From the NCBI RefSeq assembly GCF_030291075.1, contig NZ_CP127407.1:928001-992000 (forward strand): a DNA stretch of 64,000 nt, in the 5' to 3' direction. Made by a program: the position numbers and the translations under genes. The DNA is from Stenotrophomonas sp. 57 (GTDB lineage Bacteria > Pseudomonadota > Gammaproteobacteria > Xanthomonadales > Xanthomonadaceae). Below the pieces are notes generated by a model. That model made no database searches. It was not told the DNA's origin and worked only from the letters and a program-made list of their open reading frames with translations. Position 1 is the first letter of the stretch. Every line of letters starts with the position of its first letter. This document shows positions 1 through 8,706 of this stretch, one piece after another.

Positions 1-2199
1 CACCACGCCCAGCGTCTTGCTGGTCGAGGTTTCCGGGGTCAGTTGCGGATTGGAACCGGACACGAACGGCGTCGGCGTTGCGTCCTGCGCGGTGGTCACC
101 GGCGTATTGCCCTGGCGCAGCTGACGGAAGTTGCCGGCATCGGCGATGTCGCGTGCGCAGCGTGCGCGGACTTCCGGACTGTTCTTGGAAGCGCCGAACA
201 CGGTGTCGCAGGGATCGCTGAACTGCGCGAAGGTTTCGGAACCGCCACCGTACAGGTCGCTGATGGTCGGTGCACGGAAACCTTCAGCCCAGGTACCGCG
301 GACCAGCAGCTGGTCGATCGGCTTCCACTTGAAGCCGAACTTGCTGTTGAGGGTGTTGCCGAAGGTGTTGTACTCGGAGAAACGCGTTGCGGCGCTGAGG
401 CTCAGTTCCTTGGCGCCCGGCAGGTCGGCCAGGATCGGCACGTTGAGCTCCAGGTACGCTTCCTTCACCGTGTAGCTGCCACCGGTCGGGCCAGCGGCCA
501 GGTTGGTGGTGGCACCGGTCTGGGCCAGCGCGTCAGGCGTGTACTGGCCATCTTCCTTGCGGCTCTCAACGCCGAAGGCAAAGCCCAGGTCGCCGGCCGG
601 CAGGGTGATGATGCTGCCCGACAGGTTGGCGAACGCGTTCTTGGTGGTGGTGCGGCCGGTGGTTTTCTCGGCCGGGAACAGCCAGGACAGCAGCTCTTCG
701 TTGCCGGTCAGGCCGTACGGATCGTTCTTGCCAAACGGCACCAGCGGGTTCCACGGCTTGCAGCCATCGATGACCGCGCCCTGGCGGCCGCACATCACCT
801 TGCCGGTGGCCGGGTCGAGGAACGACGGGCCCACGGCATCACGCACGCGCTTCTTGTGCAGGTTGCCGGTGGCGGTGGCGGTCAGCTCATTGCGGTTGTA
901 CTGATAGCCCACGTCCCAGTCGAAGTAGCGCTGGCCGATCTCGAAGGAGCCATCCAGCGACACCACCGCGCGATAGGTCTTCAGTTCGCTGGTGCTTACG
1001 CGCGGTACTTCCCAGGTGCGGCGGTTCCAGGACACTGCGGTCGGGTTGGCGTAGCCGTGCTGGCTGCCGAACGGGTTGAAGTAGCTGTCCCTGGACATCT
1101 GGCCAGTGGCGTTCGGGTCATTGGGGATGGACACCGAGCTGGACTGGGTCGGGTAGCCGGCGATCTGGCGCTCGGAGGAACGCTTGTTGTAGCCCAGCTC
1201 GGTACGCAGGTTGATGCTGTCGGTCAGCTTGAAGCGGCCATCGAAGTACACCGAATCACGCTTGATCGGGTACATGACGTGCATCTGATCGTTGGCATTG
1301 CTGACGTCGCCGGTGAACGGCGTCGTATCGGTCAGGTGGTAGTTGGCCGGGTTGGTCGGGTCGGCACCACGGTTGAGCGAGTAGCCGCAGCCCAGACGGG
1401 CATCGGTGCAGCCCGGCAGGCCCTTCAGGCCGGTGATCTGGCCCCACTGGCTCAGCGTGGTCCAGTTGGAGGGATCCTTCGGATTGTGGTCGCTGGTGCC
1501 GTACTTGCTGAACCAGCGGTCACGTGCCCACACGCCCTTTTCTTCGGAGTGTTCCAGCGCCAGGGTCAGCGACACGCGGTCGTTGCTCCAGCCACCGACC
1601 ACGTCGAAGCGGTCGCGCGCGCCGTCCCCTTCGCTGTACTGGCCGTGGTAGACGTTGGCGGTCACGCCGTTGACGTTGGAACGGGTGATGATGTTGACCA
1701 CGCCGGCCATCGCATCGGAACCATAGATGGCCGAGGCGCCATCCTTCAGCACTTCGATGCGCTCCACCGCCGACACCGGCAGCGAGGACACGTCCTGCAG
1801 GCCCGAGGTGCTGATGCCCAGGCGCTTGCCGTTGACCAGCACCAGAGTGCGCTGCGCGCCCAGGTTGCGCATGTCAATGTAGGTGCCGCCGGTGTTTTCG
1901 CCCGAGCTCAGTGCGTTGGCGCGGCTGATCGCCGGGCTGCCCATGGCGGTCACGTTCTGCAGGATGTCGGCGACCGAACTGAAGCCCTGGCGCTCGATGT
2001 CCACGCGGGTCATTGCCAGCACCGGCTGGGCGGTCTCCACATCGACCTGGCGGATGCGCGAGCCGGTGATTTCGATGCGATCCAGATTGGTCGGCGAAGC
2101 GTTGCCGCTGTCCTGGGCGAAGGCCGGCAGCGCGGCCACGGCGGTGGTCGTCACCAGGACGTGGGCAATGGCCTTGCCCAGCACGGTACGTGAAGTCAT
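1..2199 (-). CDS. TonB-dependent outer membrane receptor (3' end outside window)
   Basis: The frame stays open to the first base of the window, so 733 codons are present and the C-terminal end of the barrel is missing. Residues 1-28 form a signal peptide ending in PAFA. A plug domain follows: the GSRIR stretch, then LVLVNGKRLG, then ERIEVLKDGASAIYGSDAM, which is the plug motif of this receptor class. The rest alternates as outer membrane barrel strands. No N-terminal STN signalling domain is visible, so it should be a plain transporter rather than an anti-sigma transducer. The substrate cannot be told from the sequence. The start is the ATG at 2199, preceded by a GAGAGAGAG purine tract as ribosome site. 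The 263-bp spacer upstream is relatively AT-rich and should hold the promoter; I saw no convincing Fur box. Confidence 0.93.
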   Translation of the reverse strand, partial: MTSRTVLGKAIAHVLVTTTAVAALPAFAQDSGNASPTNLDRIEITGSRIRQVDVETAQPVLAMTRVDIERQGFSSVADILQNVTAMGSPAISRANALSSGENTGGTYIDMRNLGAQRTLVLVNGKRLGISTSGLQDVSSLPVSAVERIEVLKDGASAIYGSDAMAGVVNIITRSNVNGVTANVYHGQYSEGDGARDRFDVVGGWSNDRVSLTLALEHSEEKGVWARDRWFSKYGTSDHNPKDPSNWTTLSQWGQITGLKGLPGCTDARLGCGYSLNRGADPTNPANYHLTDTTPFTGDVSNANDQMHVMYPIKRDSVYFDGRFKLTDSINLRTELGYNKRSSERQIAGYPTQSSSVSIPNDPNATGQMSRDSYFNPFGSQHGYANPTAVSWNRRTWEVPRVSTSELKTYRAVVSLDGSFEIGQRYFDWDVGYQYNRNELTATATGNLHKKRVRDAVGPSFLDPATGKVMCGRQGAVIDGCKPWNPLVPFGKNDPYGLTGNEELLSWLFPAEKTTGRTTTKNAFANLSGSIITLPAGDLGFAFGVESRKEDGQYTPDALAQTGATTNLAAGPTGGSYTVKEAYLELNVPILADLPGAKELSLSAATRFSEYNTFGNTLNSKFGFKWKPIDQLLVRGTWAEGFRAPTISDLYGGGSETFAQFSDPCDTVFGASKNSPEVRARCARDIADAGNFRQLRQGNTPVTTAQDATPTPFVSGSNPQLTPETSTSKTLGVV

Positions 2200-2462
2200 T
2201 ACGTTCTCTCTCTCAAAGACGTAGGGAGATGCCCAAAAAAGCACCCAATTGCCCAGCGGAAGTGCGCCGGTGCCCCAATACTAGTCTCGGTAGTTAAGAG
2301 TTTGTAAATAGCCCGTGTCGAAATAATTCACCACGTGTCATGCTGGTGATGAAAATGTGAAGGAATTCGGGGGCTTGCAGATGAGATGCATCTATAGCGA
2401 CGGTGGGTTGATGTTGCGGCGCAGCGCGAATTGCGCGCGGCCCGGGTCTCGCCCGGGCCGGA

Positions 2463-3989
2463 TCAGGCCACGAACGGCCGGAACTGGATGCCCAGCCCGG
2501 CGATGCCGTCGGTTTCGCCGATCAGGTCGGCGCGCAGCAGTGGGCGGGCATCGATGAAGGCCTGCGGCACGATCAGTGACAGTCGGTTGTCGTCGGCGGT
2601 CAGTTCCAGCGCCGGCAGCGGGGCGTCTTCATGGGCGCGGTTGAGCAGCACCGCCAGGCGCAGCAGGGCGGCCAACCGGCGCGCGGTCAGCAGCAGGCGC
2701 TCGGGCAGGGCGTCGAAGGCGGTCCGGGGTACGCTGCGGCGATGGCTGCGCACCAGCGCGGCGAGCATCTGCTGTTCCTGCCGCGAGAAACCGGCGATGT
2801 CCGAGTGTTCCAGCACGTAGCTGCCATGCACGTGGTAGCCGCTGTGGGCAATCATCAGGCCCAGCTCGTGCAGGCGAGCGGCCCAGCCGAGCATGCGCGC
2901 ATCGTCGGCATCGAGCTGCCAGCGTTCCTGCACCTGCTCCAGCAGTGACAGTGCGGTGTCCTGCACGCGGTCGGCCTGCACCGTGTCGATACCGTAGCGC
3001 TGGCTGAGCGCGGCCACCGATTCATCGCGCAGGTCGTTCTCACCGGCGCGGCCGACGATGTCGTACAGGATGCCTTCGCGCATCGCCGCCTTGCTGACCA
3101 GCAGCTTCTGCAGGCCCAGTGCCTGGAAGGCAGCCTCCAGTACCAGGATGCCGCCGGCGATGATCGGGCGGCGGTCGCTGGACAGCCCCGGCAACTGGAT
3201 GTCGTCGATCTTCTTGGCTTTCAGCAGTTCGTCGCGCAGCTGCGGCAGGGCCTCGGCGGTGATCGCGCCCTTGCTCAGCTTCATGGTCGCGCAGATTTCG
3301 CTGATCGCCTTGTGCGTGCCGGACGAGCCAAGGGCTTCCTGCCAGCCCAGCGCGCGGTACTTGCTGGCGAACGGCTGGAACTCGCGGCCGATCTCGGCCA
3401 GCGCGTCCTTCCAGCGCTTCTTGCTCAGCTTGCCGCCCGGGAAGAAGCGGCGGGTGCTGGCGATGCAGCCGGCCTGCAGGCTTTCGCGCTCCAGGGTCTG
3501 CATGCCCATGCCGATGATGAATTCGGTCGATCCACCGCCGATGTCGATCACCAGCCGGCGCTGGCCGGGCTTTGGAGGTTGTGCGTGGGCCACGCCAAGG
3601 TAGATCAGGCGCGCCTCTTCGCGGCCGCTGACCACTTCGATGGCGTGTCCCAGCGCGGTTTCGGCCGGGACCAGGAACGACTGGGGAGAACGCAGCTGGC
3701 GCACGGTATTGGTGGCCAGGGCGCGCACCCGGTGCGGCGGCACATTGCGGATGCGCTGGCCGAAACGGGCCAGGCATTCCAGCGCGCGCTGCCGTGCGGC
3801 GGAAGAGAGTCCACCTTTGCCATCCAGGCCATCGGCCATGCGCACTGTCTCGCGCAGGCGGTCGATCACCCGCAGTTGGCCGAGCGTGTAGCGCGCGATG
3901 ACCATGTGGAAACTGTTGGAGCCAAGGTCGATGGCGGCCAGCAGGTCGCCATCCTGCAATGCGGGCGGAGTCGTGGTGGTATGCGGCAT
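2463..3989 (-). CDS. ppx: Exopolyphosphatase (Ppx/GppA family)
   Basis: This 508-residue protein hydrolyses terminal phosphates from inorganic polyphosphate in the cytoplasm. The ASKHA-fold phosphate loops are visible: AIDLGSNSFHMVI at about residues 19-31 and VIDIGGGSTEF at about 147-157. The catalytic glutamate is probably in SGREEARLIYLG at about 121-132. The C-terminal half contains HD-domain-like helices, and the length matches Ppx of about 500 residues. It lies downstream of ppk1 on the same strand, separated by 381 bp of repeats, so synthesis and breakdown of polyphosphate are encoded side by side. GppA (pppGpp phosphohydrolase) is a paralogue with the same motifs, but the ppk1 neighbour favours Ppx. 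Confidence 0.92.
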   Translation of the reverse strand: MPHTTTTPPALQDGDLLAAIDLGSNSFHMVIARYTLGQLRVIDRLRETVRMADGLDGKGGLSSAARQRALECLARFGQRIRNVPPHRVRALATNTVRQLRSPQSFLVPAETALGHAIEVVSGREEARLIYLGVAHAQPPKPGQRRLVIDIGGGSTEFIIGMGMQTLERESLQAGCIASTRRFFPGGKLSKKRWKDALAEIGREFQPFASKYRALGWQEALGSSGTHKAISEICATMKLSKGAITAEALPQLRDELLKAKKIDDIQLPGLSSDRRPIIAGGILVLEAAFQALGLQKLLVSKAAMREGILYDIVGRAGENDLRDESVAALSQRYGIDTVQADRVQDTALSLLEQVQERWQLDADDARMLGWAARLHELGLMIAHSGYHVHGSYVLEHSDIAGFSRQEQQMLAALVRSHRRSVPRTAFDALPERLLLTARRLAALLRLAVLLNRAHEDAPLPALELTADDNRLSLIVPQAFIDARPLLRADLIGETDGIAGLGIQFRPFVA

Positions 3990-4130
3990 GGGCGAATGTT
4001 AGCCGAAGGGGCGGTGTGCTCGTCACCGCGCGGCCTTCACATTTTGGAAGAAGGGAGTGCGGCAGGGCTGCGCCCTGCACCCGCAGAGGCAACGTCAACG
4101 TCAAAAGCGGGGTATCCGTGGGATGGCGGG

Positions 4131-4230
4131 GGTGGGTCCGGTTGCGGGGGGCGCCGTGAACCCATCCTTGGGGGCTTGGCCGCGGCATCGATGCCGCGGA
4201 CTGATCTGGCCCCCCGCAACCGGACCCACC
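4131..4230. repeat. 22-bp inverted repeat enclosing a 20-bp palindrome
   Basis: Arms at 4131-4152 and 4209-4230 are perfect reverse complements starting GGTGGGTCCGGTTGCGG. Between them, 4180-4199 is a perfect palindrome centred on ATCGAT. In RNA the whole would fold as a large nested hairpin, possibly protecting or ending the ppk1 transcript. Confidence 0.85.
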
Positions 4231-4288
4231 CCGCCTTCGACAGTTCCCTGCGATCTGCTGTTACGGCGTGCTGTGCGGCTGTTGGTGG

Positions 4289-4308
4289 GTGTCGACCTCG
4301 GTCGACAC
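4289..4308. repeat. GTCGACC-type short palindrome
   Basis: GTGTCGAC and GTCGACAC flank a four-base centre, giving a 20-bp hairpin directly in front of the SMAG element at 4310. The same core recurs inverted at 4346-4366. Confidence 0.7.
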
Positions 4309-4309
4309 G

Positions 4310-4332
4310 GTAGATCCACGCCATGCGTGGAT
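4310..4332 (+). repeat. SMAG (GTAG-headed REP) element
   Basis: A GTAG head is followed by arms ATCCACGC and GCGTGGAT around CAT. This 23-bp layout is that of the SMAG family of S. maltophilia, and the same arms recur at 12525, 33054, 33098, 49206, 49680 and 49886. Confidence 0.85.
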
Positions 4333-4345
4333 GAGTCCAAACGCG

Positions 4346-4366
4346 CCGACCTTGGTCGACACGTAC
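4346..4366 (-). repeat. SMAG-like element, GTCGACC subtype
   Basis: Read on the minus strand it begins GTAC, followed by a GTCGACC/GGTCGGC stem around AA. It is a degenerate GTAG-type palindrome, oriented opposite to the element at 4310. Confidence 0.6.
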
Positions 4367-4370
4367 CGGA

Positions 4371-6458
4371 TCAGAGGCCCTGCATCAATGCCATCTGAGC
4401 AGAATGCGGGGCTTCGTCGTGGGCCGGTGCGCGCTTGTGGTACACGCCGTCGGCATCCAGCTCCCAGGCGTTGAGGTTGTCGTCCAGGTAGTTCTGCAGC
4501 ACCTCGCGGTACACCCGCTTGGCCAGTTCCGGGTCAAGGATCGGGAAGCAGGTCTCGACCCGGCGCAGCAGGTTGCGTTCCAGCCAGTCGGCGCTGGCGC
4601 AGTACATCTCCGGCGCACCGTCGTTGCCGAACCAGTAGACGCGGCTGTGCTCCAGGAAGCGGCCGACGATCGAGCGCACGCGGATGTTGTCCGATACACC
4701 CGGCACGCCCGGGCGCAGGGTGCAGGCGCCGCGGATGATCAGGTCGATCTGCACGCCGGCCTGCGAAGCGGCGTACAGCGCGCGCACCACCTGCGGTTCG
4801 TTCAGGGCGTTCATCTTGGCGATGATCCGCGCCGGACGGCCGGCGGCGGCGATGCGCGTTTCGCGCTCGATGCGGCCGAGGATGCCGGTGTGCAGGGTGA
4901 AGGGCGACTGCAGCAGGCGCTTGAGCTTCATCTTCGACGCCAGCCCGGACAGCTGCTGGAACAGCAGGTGCACATCGTTGCCGATGTCCGGATCGGCGGT
5001 GATCAGGCTGATATCGGTGTACGCGCGTGCGGTGCCGCTGTGGTAGTTGCCGGTGCCCAGGTGCACGTAGCGGCGCAGCTTGCGGCCCTCGCGGCGCACG
5101 ATCAGCAGCATCTTGGCGTGGGTCTTGTAACCGACCACGCCGTACACCACCTGCACGCCGGCTTCCTGCAGGCGATCGGCCAGGCCCAGGTTGGCCTCCT
5201 CGTCGAAGCGCGCGCGCAGCTCGACCACCACGGTCACGTCCTTGCCGTTGCGCGCGGCCTGGATCAGCGCATCGACAATGAGCGAATCCTTGCCGGTGCG
5301 GTACAGGGTCTGCTTGATCGCCAGCACGTTCGGGTCCACCGCCGCCTGCCGGATCAGGTCCAGCACGGCGGTGAAGGCATCGAACGGGTGGTGCAGCAGC
5401 AGATCCTGGCGCGCGGCCGTCTCGAAGATGCCGTCGCTGTCGCGCAGGGTGCGCGGGGTCATCGGCGGGTATTTCAGGTCCGGCTGTGCGATCAGGTCGT
5501 ACAGCTGGATGATGCGGTTGAGGTTGACCGGGCCATCGATGCGGTACACCGCGTTTTCGGTCAGGCCGAAGTTCTGCAGCAGGGTGCGCACGATCTCCCG
5601 CGGCATGTCGTGGGCGATTTCCAGCCGCACCGCCGGCCGGTAGCCACGGTCGACCAGTTCGTCGCGCAGCGCCAGCGCCAGGTTCTCCACTTCTTCCTCG
5701 TCCACCACCAGTTCGGAGTTGCGGGTGACGCGGAACTGGTAGGCGCCCTGGACTTCCATGCCCGGGAACAGTTCATCAACGAAGGTGGACAGCACCGACG
5801 ACAGGAACACGAAGTTCTGCGATCCACCCAGCTTTTCCGGCAGCTGGATGATGCGCGGCAGCGAGCGCGGCGCACGCACGATGGCCAGGTGGCCGGCGCG
5901 ACCGAACGCGTCGGTGCCCTTCAGTACCACCACGATGTTCAGCGATTTGTTGAGGATCTTCGGGAACGGATGCACCGGGTCCAGGCCCAGCGGCGACAGC
6001 ACCGGCATGATCTCGTTGCGGAAGTACGCGCGCAGCCAGCGCTTCTGGCGGTGGTTCCACGAATGGCGGCCGAGCACGCCGATGCCGGCGTCCATCAGCG
6101 CCGGGCGCAGCGTCTCGTTCCAGCAGCGGTACTGCTGGTCCACCAGTTCGGCGGCACGGTCGTGGATGGCGGTGAGGATGGCCTGCGGGCTCATGCCGTC
6201 CGGCGCCGGTGGCAGGCCGAATTCCTGCGCATGGCGCACGGCGGCGGCGCGGATCTCGAAGAATTCGTCCAGGTTGGTGCAGGAAATGCACATGAAGCGC
6301 AGGCGTTCCAGCAGCGGCACCTGCGGGTCCATCGCCTGCGCCAGCACGCGGAAGTTGAAATCCAGCTGCGACAGTTCGCGGTTGATGTAGAGCGCCGGGT
6401 CGCGCAGCGGATCGTTGTCCGGGCTCACGGGGAGGGGGAGGGATCCGAGGCTGCTCAT
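4371..6458 (-). CDS. ppk1: Polyphosphate kinase 1
   Basis: This 695-residue enzyme reversibly makes inorganic polyphosphate from ATP. The N-terminal domain contains INRELSQLDFN and ISCTNLDEFFEIR, the standard Ppk1 opening. The catalytic core has the phosphorylated-histidine region GYKTHAKMLLI, then HLGTGNYHSGTARAYTD, and the second conserved histidine in RFLEHSRVYWFGN. The C-terminal ADWLERNLLRRVETCFPI is also typical, and length fits the family at about 690. The gene starts only 4 bp after the phoR stop, so it is probably translated from a phoB-phoR-ppk1 transcript and induced on phosphate starvation. The coupling with phoBR is inferred from spacing and strand. Confidence 0.96.
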   Translation of the reverse strand: MSSLGSLPLPVSPDNDPLRDPALYINRELSQLDFNFRVLAQAMDPQVPLLERLRFMCISCTNLDEFFEIRAAAVRHAQEFGLPPAPDGMSPQAILTAIHDRAAELVDQQYRCWNETLRPALMDAGIGVLGRHSWNHRQKRWLRAYFRNEIMPVLSPLGLDPVHPFPKILNKSLNIVVVLKGTDAFGRAGHLAIVRAPRSLPRIIQLPEKLGGSQNFVFLSSVLSTFVDELFPGMEVQGAYQFRVTRNSELVVDEEEVENLALALRDELVDRGYRPAVRLEIAHDMPREIVRTLLQNFGLTENAVYRIDGPVNLNRIIQLYDLIAQPDLKYPPMTPRTLRDSDGIFETAARQDLLLHHPFDAFTAVLDLIRQAAVDPNVLAIKQTLYRTGKDSLIVDALIQAARNGKDVTVVVELRARFDEEANLGLADRLQEAGVQVVYGVVGYKTHAKMLLIVRREGRKLRRYVHLGTGNYHSGTARAYTDISLITADPDIGNDVHLLFQQLSGLASKMKLKRLLQSPFTLHTGILGRIERETRIAAAGRPARIIAKMNALNEPQVVRALYAASQAGVQIDLIIRGACTLRPGVPGVSDNIRVRSIVGRFLEHSRVYWFGNDGAPEMYCASADWLERNLLRRVETCFPILDPELAKRVYREVLQNYLDDNLNAWELDADGVYHKRAPAHDEAPHSAQMALMQGL

Positions 6459-6462
6459 GGCG

Positions 6463-7794
6463 TCATTCTTCGATGGAAGTCAGGGGGGCGGACTCGCGCG
6501 GGCGCACGTGGTCGGCATCGAAATGGCAGGAAAACACCGAGCCCTTGCCGACCTCGCTTTCAATCTCCAGCCGCGCGTGGTGCAGGCCGAGGATGTGCTT
6601 GACGATGGACAGGCCCAGTCCGGTACCGCCGCTTTCGCGGGAACGGCTGCTGGAGACACGGTAGAAACGTTCGGTCAGGCGCGGCAGGTGGGTGGCCGGA
6701 ATGCCGTAACCAGAGTCGCGCACCGCCAGCACCGCGCCGTCGCCTTCGCGGCGGAATTCCACCGCGATGCGACCACCGGCCGGCGTGTAGCGCACCGCGT
6801 TGGTGACCAGGTTGGAGAAGGCGCTGTGCAGTTCCTTGGTCGAACCCTGCAGGTCGACACCGGCGAGGTCGTCGATGCTGATCTGGTGGCGGCCCTGGCT
6901 GTGCGCCTCGGCCTCGCGGCGCAGCGTGGCCAGCATCGGCTGCATGGCCACCGTCTCTTCCTCGCTGTGTTCCTGCGATTCGAGGCGCGACAGGGTCAGC
7001 AGGTCTTCGACGAGCTGGGCCATGCGTTGGCTCTGCTTGCGCATCTCTTCCAGCATCGGACCGGTGCCCGGGAAATCCTCCGGGTCCATCATGTCCAGGT
7101 AGCCGTGGACCACGGTGAGCGGCGTGCGCAGTTCGTGTGAAACGTTGGCGACGAAGTCGCGGCGCACCTGTTCCAGGCGCAGCAGCTTGCTGACGTCGCG
7201 GGCGATCAGCAGCCAGTAGTCCGACGAATAGGGAATCAGGCGCAGGTTGAGGCGGATCGCCGGGTCGACCGGCGAGGGGACGTCCAGGATCGGCTCGGCG
7301 TTGCGACCGCCGGCCAGCCAGTGGGCCAGCGGCATCGGCTGCAGGCGCTCGACCAGCGCCTCGCCGAGATCACCCGGATGATGCAGGCCGAGCAGGGCGG
7401 TGGCCGCTTCGTTGAACCATTGCACGCGCTGGCTGTTGCGGTCCAGCACCACCACCGCATCGGGCAGCGCGGCGGCGGCGGCGCGGTAGCTGCGCAGCAT
7501 GTCGAGCAGGCGGCGCTTGCGAACGCGCATTTCCACCTGGTTGCGGTACAGCAGGCGGTCCAGCTCGTTCCAGACGCCAGTGCCTTCCTCGGCGGTGTCC
7601 CAGCGCTGGCGCGCGGTCAGCCGGCGCAGCACGCTGCGCAGGCGCCAGTAATGCCAGGCCAGGGTGGCCAGTGCGCCCAGTGCGATGCACAGCCACAGGT
7701 GACCCGTGAACCACCCCACCAGTCCGGAGAACAGCAGTACCGCGGCAACGGTGGCCAGGGTCTTCAACCAGGCAGAGCGGATGTGGCGGGGCAT
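6463..7794 (-). CDS. phoR: Phosphate regulon sensor histidine kinase PhoR
   Basis: This 443-residue inner membrane kinase phosphorylates PhoB when phosphate is low. Two N-terminal membrane segments lie at about residues 11-29 and 32-50, with almost no periplasmic loop, as in PhoR. A PAS domain follows at about 105-200. The dimerisation helix has the phospho-acceptor His220 in FVANVSHELRTPLTVVHGY. The ATP-binding domain shows the N box in SNLVTNAVRYTPAGG and the G boxes in DSGYGIP and GGTGLGLSIVKH. It follows phoB with a 106-bp spacer and leads directly into ppk1. Confidence 0.95.
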   Translation of the reverse strand: MPRHIRSAWLKTLATVAAVLLFSGLVGWFTGHLWLCIALGALATLAWHYWRLRSVLRRLTARQRWDTAEEGTGVWNELDRLLYRNQVEMRVRKRRLLDMLRSYRAAAAALPDAVVVLDRNSQRVQWFNEAATALLGLHHPGDLGEALVERLQPMPLAHWLAGGRNAEPILDVPSPVDPAIRLNLRLIPYSSDYWLLIARDVSKLLRLEQVRRDFVANVSHELRTPLTVVHGYLDMMDPEDFPGTGPMLEEMRKQSQRMAQLVEDLLTLSRLESQEHSEEETVAMQPMLATLRREAEAHSQGRHQISIDDLAGVDLQGSTKELHSAFSNLVTNAVRYTPAGGRIAVEFRREGDGAVLAVRDSGYGIPATHLPRLTERFYRVSSSRSRESGGTGLGLSIVKHILGLHHARLEIESEVGKGSVFSCHFDADHVRPRESAPLTSIEE

Positions 7795-7900
7795 TGCGAT
7801 CTCGTCGTTGAGGTGCGGCGGTTCACTGGGGTGAACCGAGGGTTATAGCAGAGTTGCCGACGCCGGCACCCGCGGGTGCGCGGCGCCGGCACGACGAGAC

Positions 7901-8590
7901 TCAGGTGGCAGTGGAGAAGCGGTAACCGGCGCCGCGCACGGTCTGCACCATGTTCTCGGCGTTGAACGGTTCCAGCGTCTTGCGCAGGCGGCGGATGTGC
8001 ACGTCGATGGTGCGCTCCTCCACGTACACGCTGCCGCCCCACACGTGGTCCAGCAGCTGGGCGCGGGTGTAGACGCGCTCGGGGTGGGTCATGAAGAAGT
8101 GCAGCAGGCGGTATTCGGTCGGGCCGATCGGCACCGGCTGGTCGTTGGCGAACACGCGATGGGCGGCGCCGTCGATGCGGATCGGGCCGACCGCCACGCT
8201 GCCGTCTTCGTCGTCCTCGCGAGCGCGGCGCATGACCGCACGGATGCGGGCGAGCAGTTCGCGCGCCGAGAACGGCTTGACCACGTAGTCGTCGACACCG
8301 GCTTCCAGGCCACCGACGCGGTCGTTCTCTTCGCCGCGGGCGGTCAGCATGATGATCGGCACTTCGCGCGTCAGGGTTTCCTTGCGCCAGCGGCGGGCCA
8401 GGTCCAGGCCGCTGGTACCGGGCAGCATCCAGTCCAGCAGGATCAGGTCGGGAACGCGGTCGGCGATCGCGGTCTGGGCCTCGCGGGCGTCGCCGGCGTG
8501 GACCGGTTCGTAATCGCCCTTGCGCAGGGCGAAGGCGACCATTTCACGGATCGCGGGCTCGTCATCGACGATCAGGATGCGTTTCTGCAC
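7901..8590 (-). CDS. phoB: Phosphate regulon response regulator PhoB
   Basis: This 229-residue OmpR/PhoB-type transcription factor has a receiver domain with phospho-acceptor Asp53 (LLDWMLPG), acidic residues Asp9-Asp10 and Lys105 (VVKPF). The C-terminal winged helix contains IGPTEYRLLHFF and ERTIDVHIRRLRKTLE. It activates phosphate-starvation genes. A Pho-box-like direct repeat lies about 52 bp upstream of its ATG, which suggests positive autoregulation of phoB-phoR and the genes behind them. Confidence 0.96.
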   Translation of the reverse strand: MQKRILIVDDEPAIREMVAFALRKGDYEPVHAGDAREAQTAIADRVPDLILLDWMLPGTSGLDLARRWRKETLTREVPIIMLTARGEENDRVGGLEAGVDDYVVKPFSARELLARIRAVMRRAREDDEDGSVAVGPIRIDGAAHRVFANDQPVPIGPTEYRLLHFFMTHPERVYTRAQLLDHVWGGSVYVEERTIDVHIRRLRKTLEPFNAENMVQTVRGAGYRFSTAT

Positions 8591-8642
8591 GAGGACACCG
8601 TAGGGCTCGGTTACTGGAGTGGTGCCAGTAGACTACGGTTTG

Positions 8643-8660
8643 ATGACATGTTTGTGACTG
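8643..8660 (-). promoter_or_regulatory. Pho box upstream of phoB
   Basis: On the minus strand two 7-mers, CAGTCAC and ATGTCAT, are separated by AAAC. This is the 7-4-7 layout of the PhoB operator (consensus CTGTCAT-N4-CTGTCAY), matching at five and six of seven positions. It lies 53-70 bp before the phoB ATG. Confidence 0.72.
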
Positions 8661-8706
8661 TCTGGCCGGAACCGGTCGGGATTGCCATCGACCGGTCATG
8701 CAGCGC

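Larger units (their letters stand above)
3990..4370. other. ppk1-ppx spacer made of palindromic repeats
   Basis: This 381-bp spacer has no credible gene. It holds a 22-bp inverted repeat pair enclosing a 20-bp perfect palindrome, followed by three short palindromes, one of them a clear SMAG element. Open frames here read through repeat sequence and show no family features. Confidence 0.8.

Noticed and set aside
43..2193. Long open frame antisense to the TonB-dependent receptor gene
   Set aside because: The opposite strand has a clear signal peptide, plug motifs and ribosome site; this frame shows only Ala/Gly/Arg/Val-rich shadow sequence.
4404..6602. Long open frame antisense to ppk1
   Set aside because: A GC-driven shadow of a conserved gene with catalytic motifs on the minus strand.
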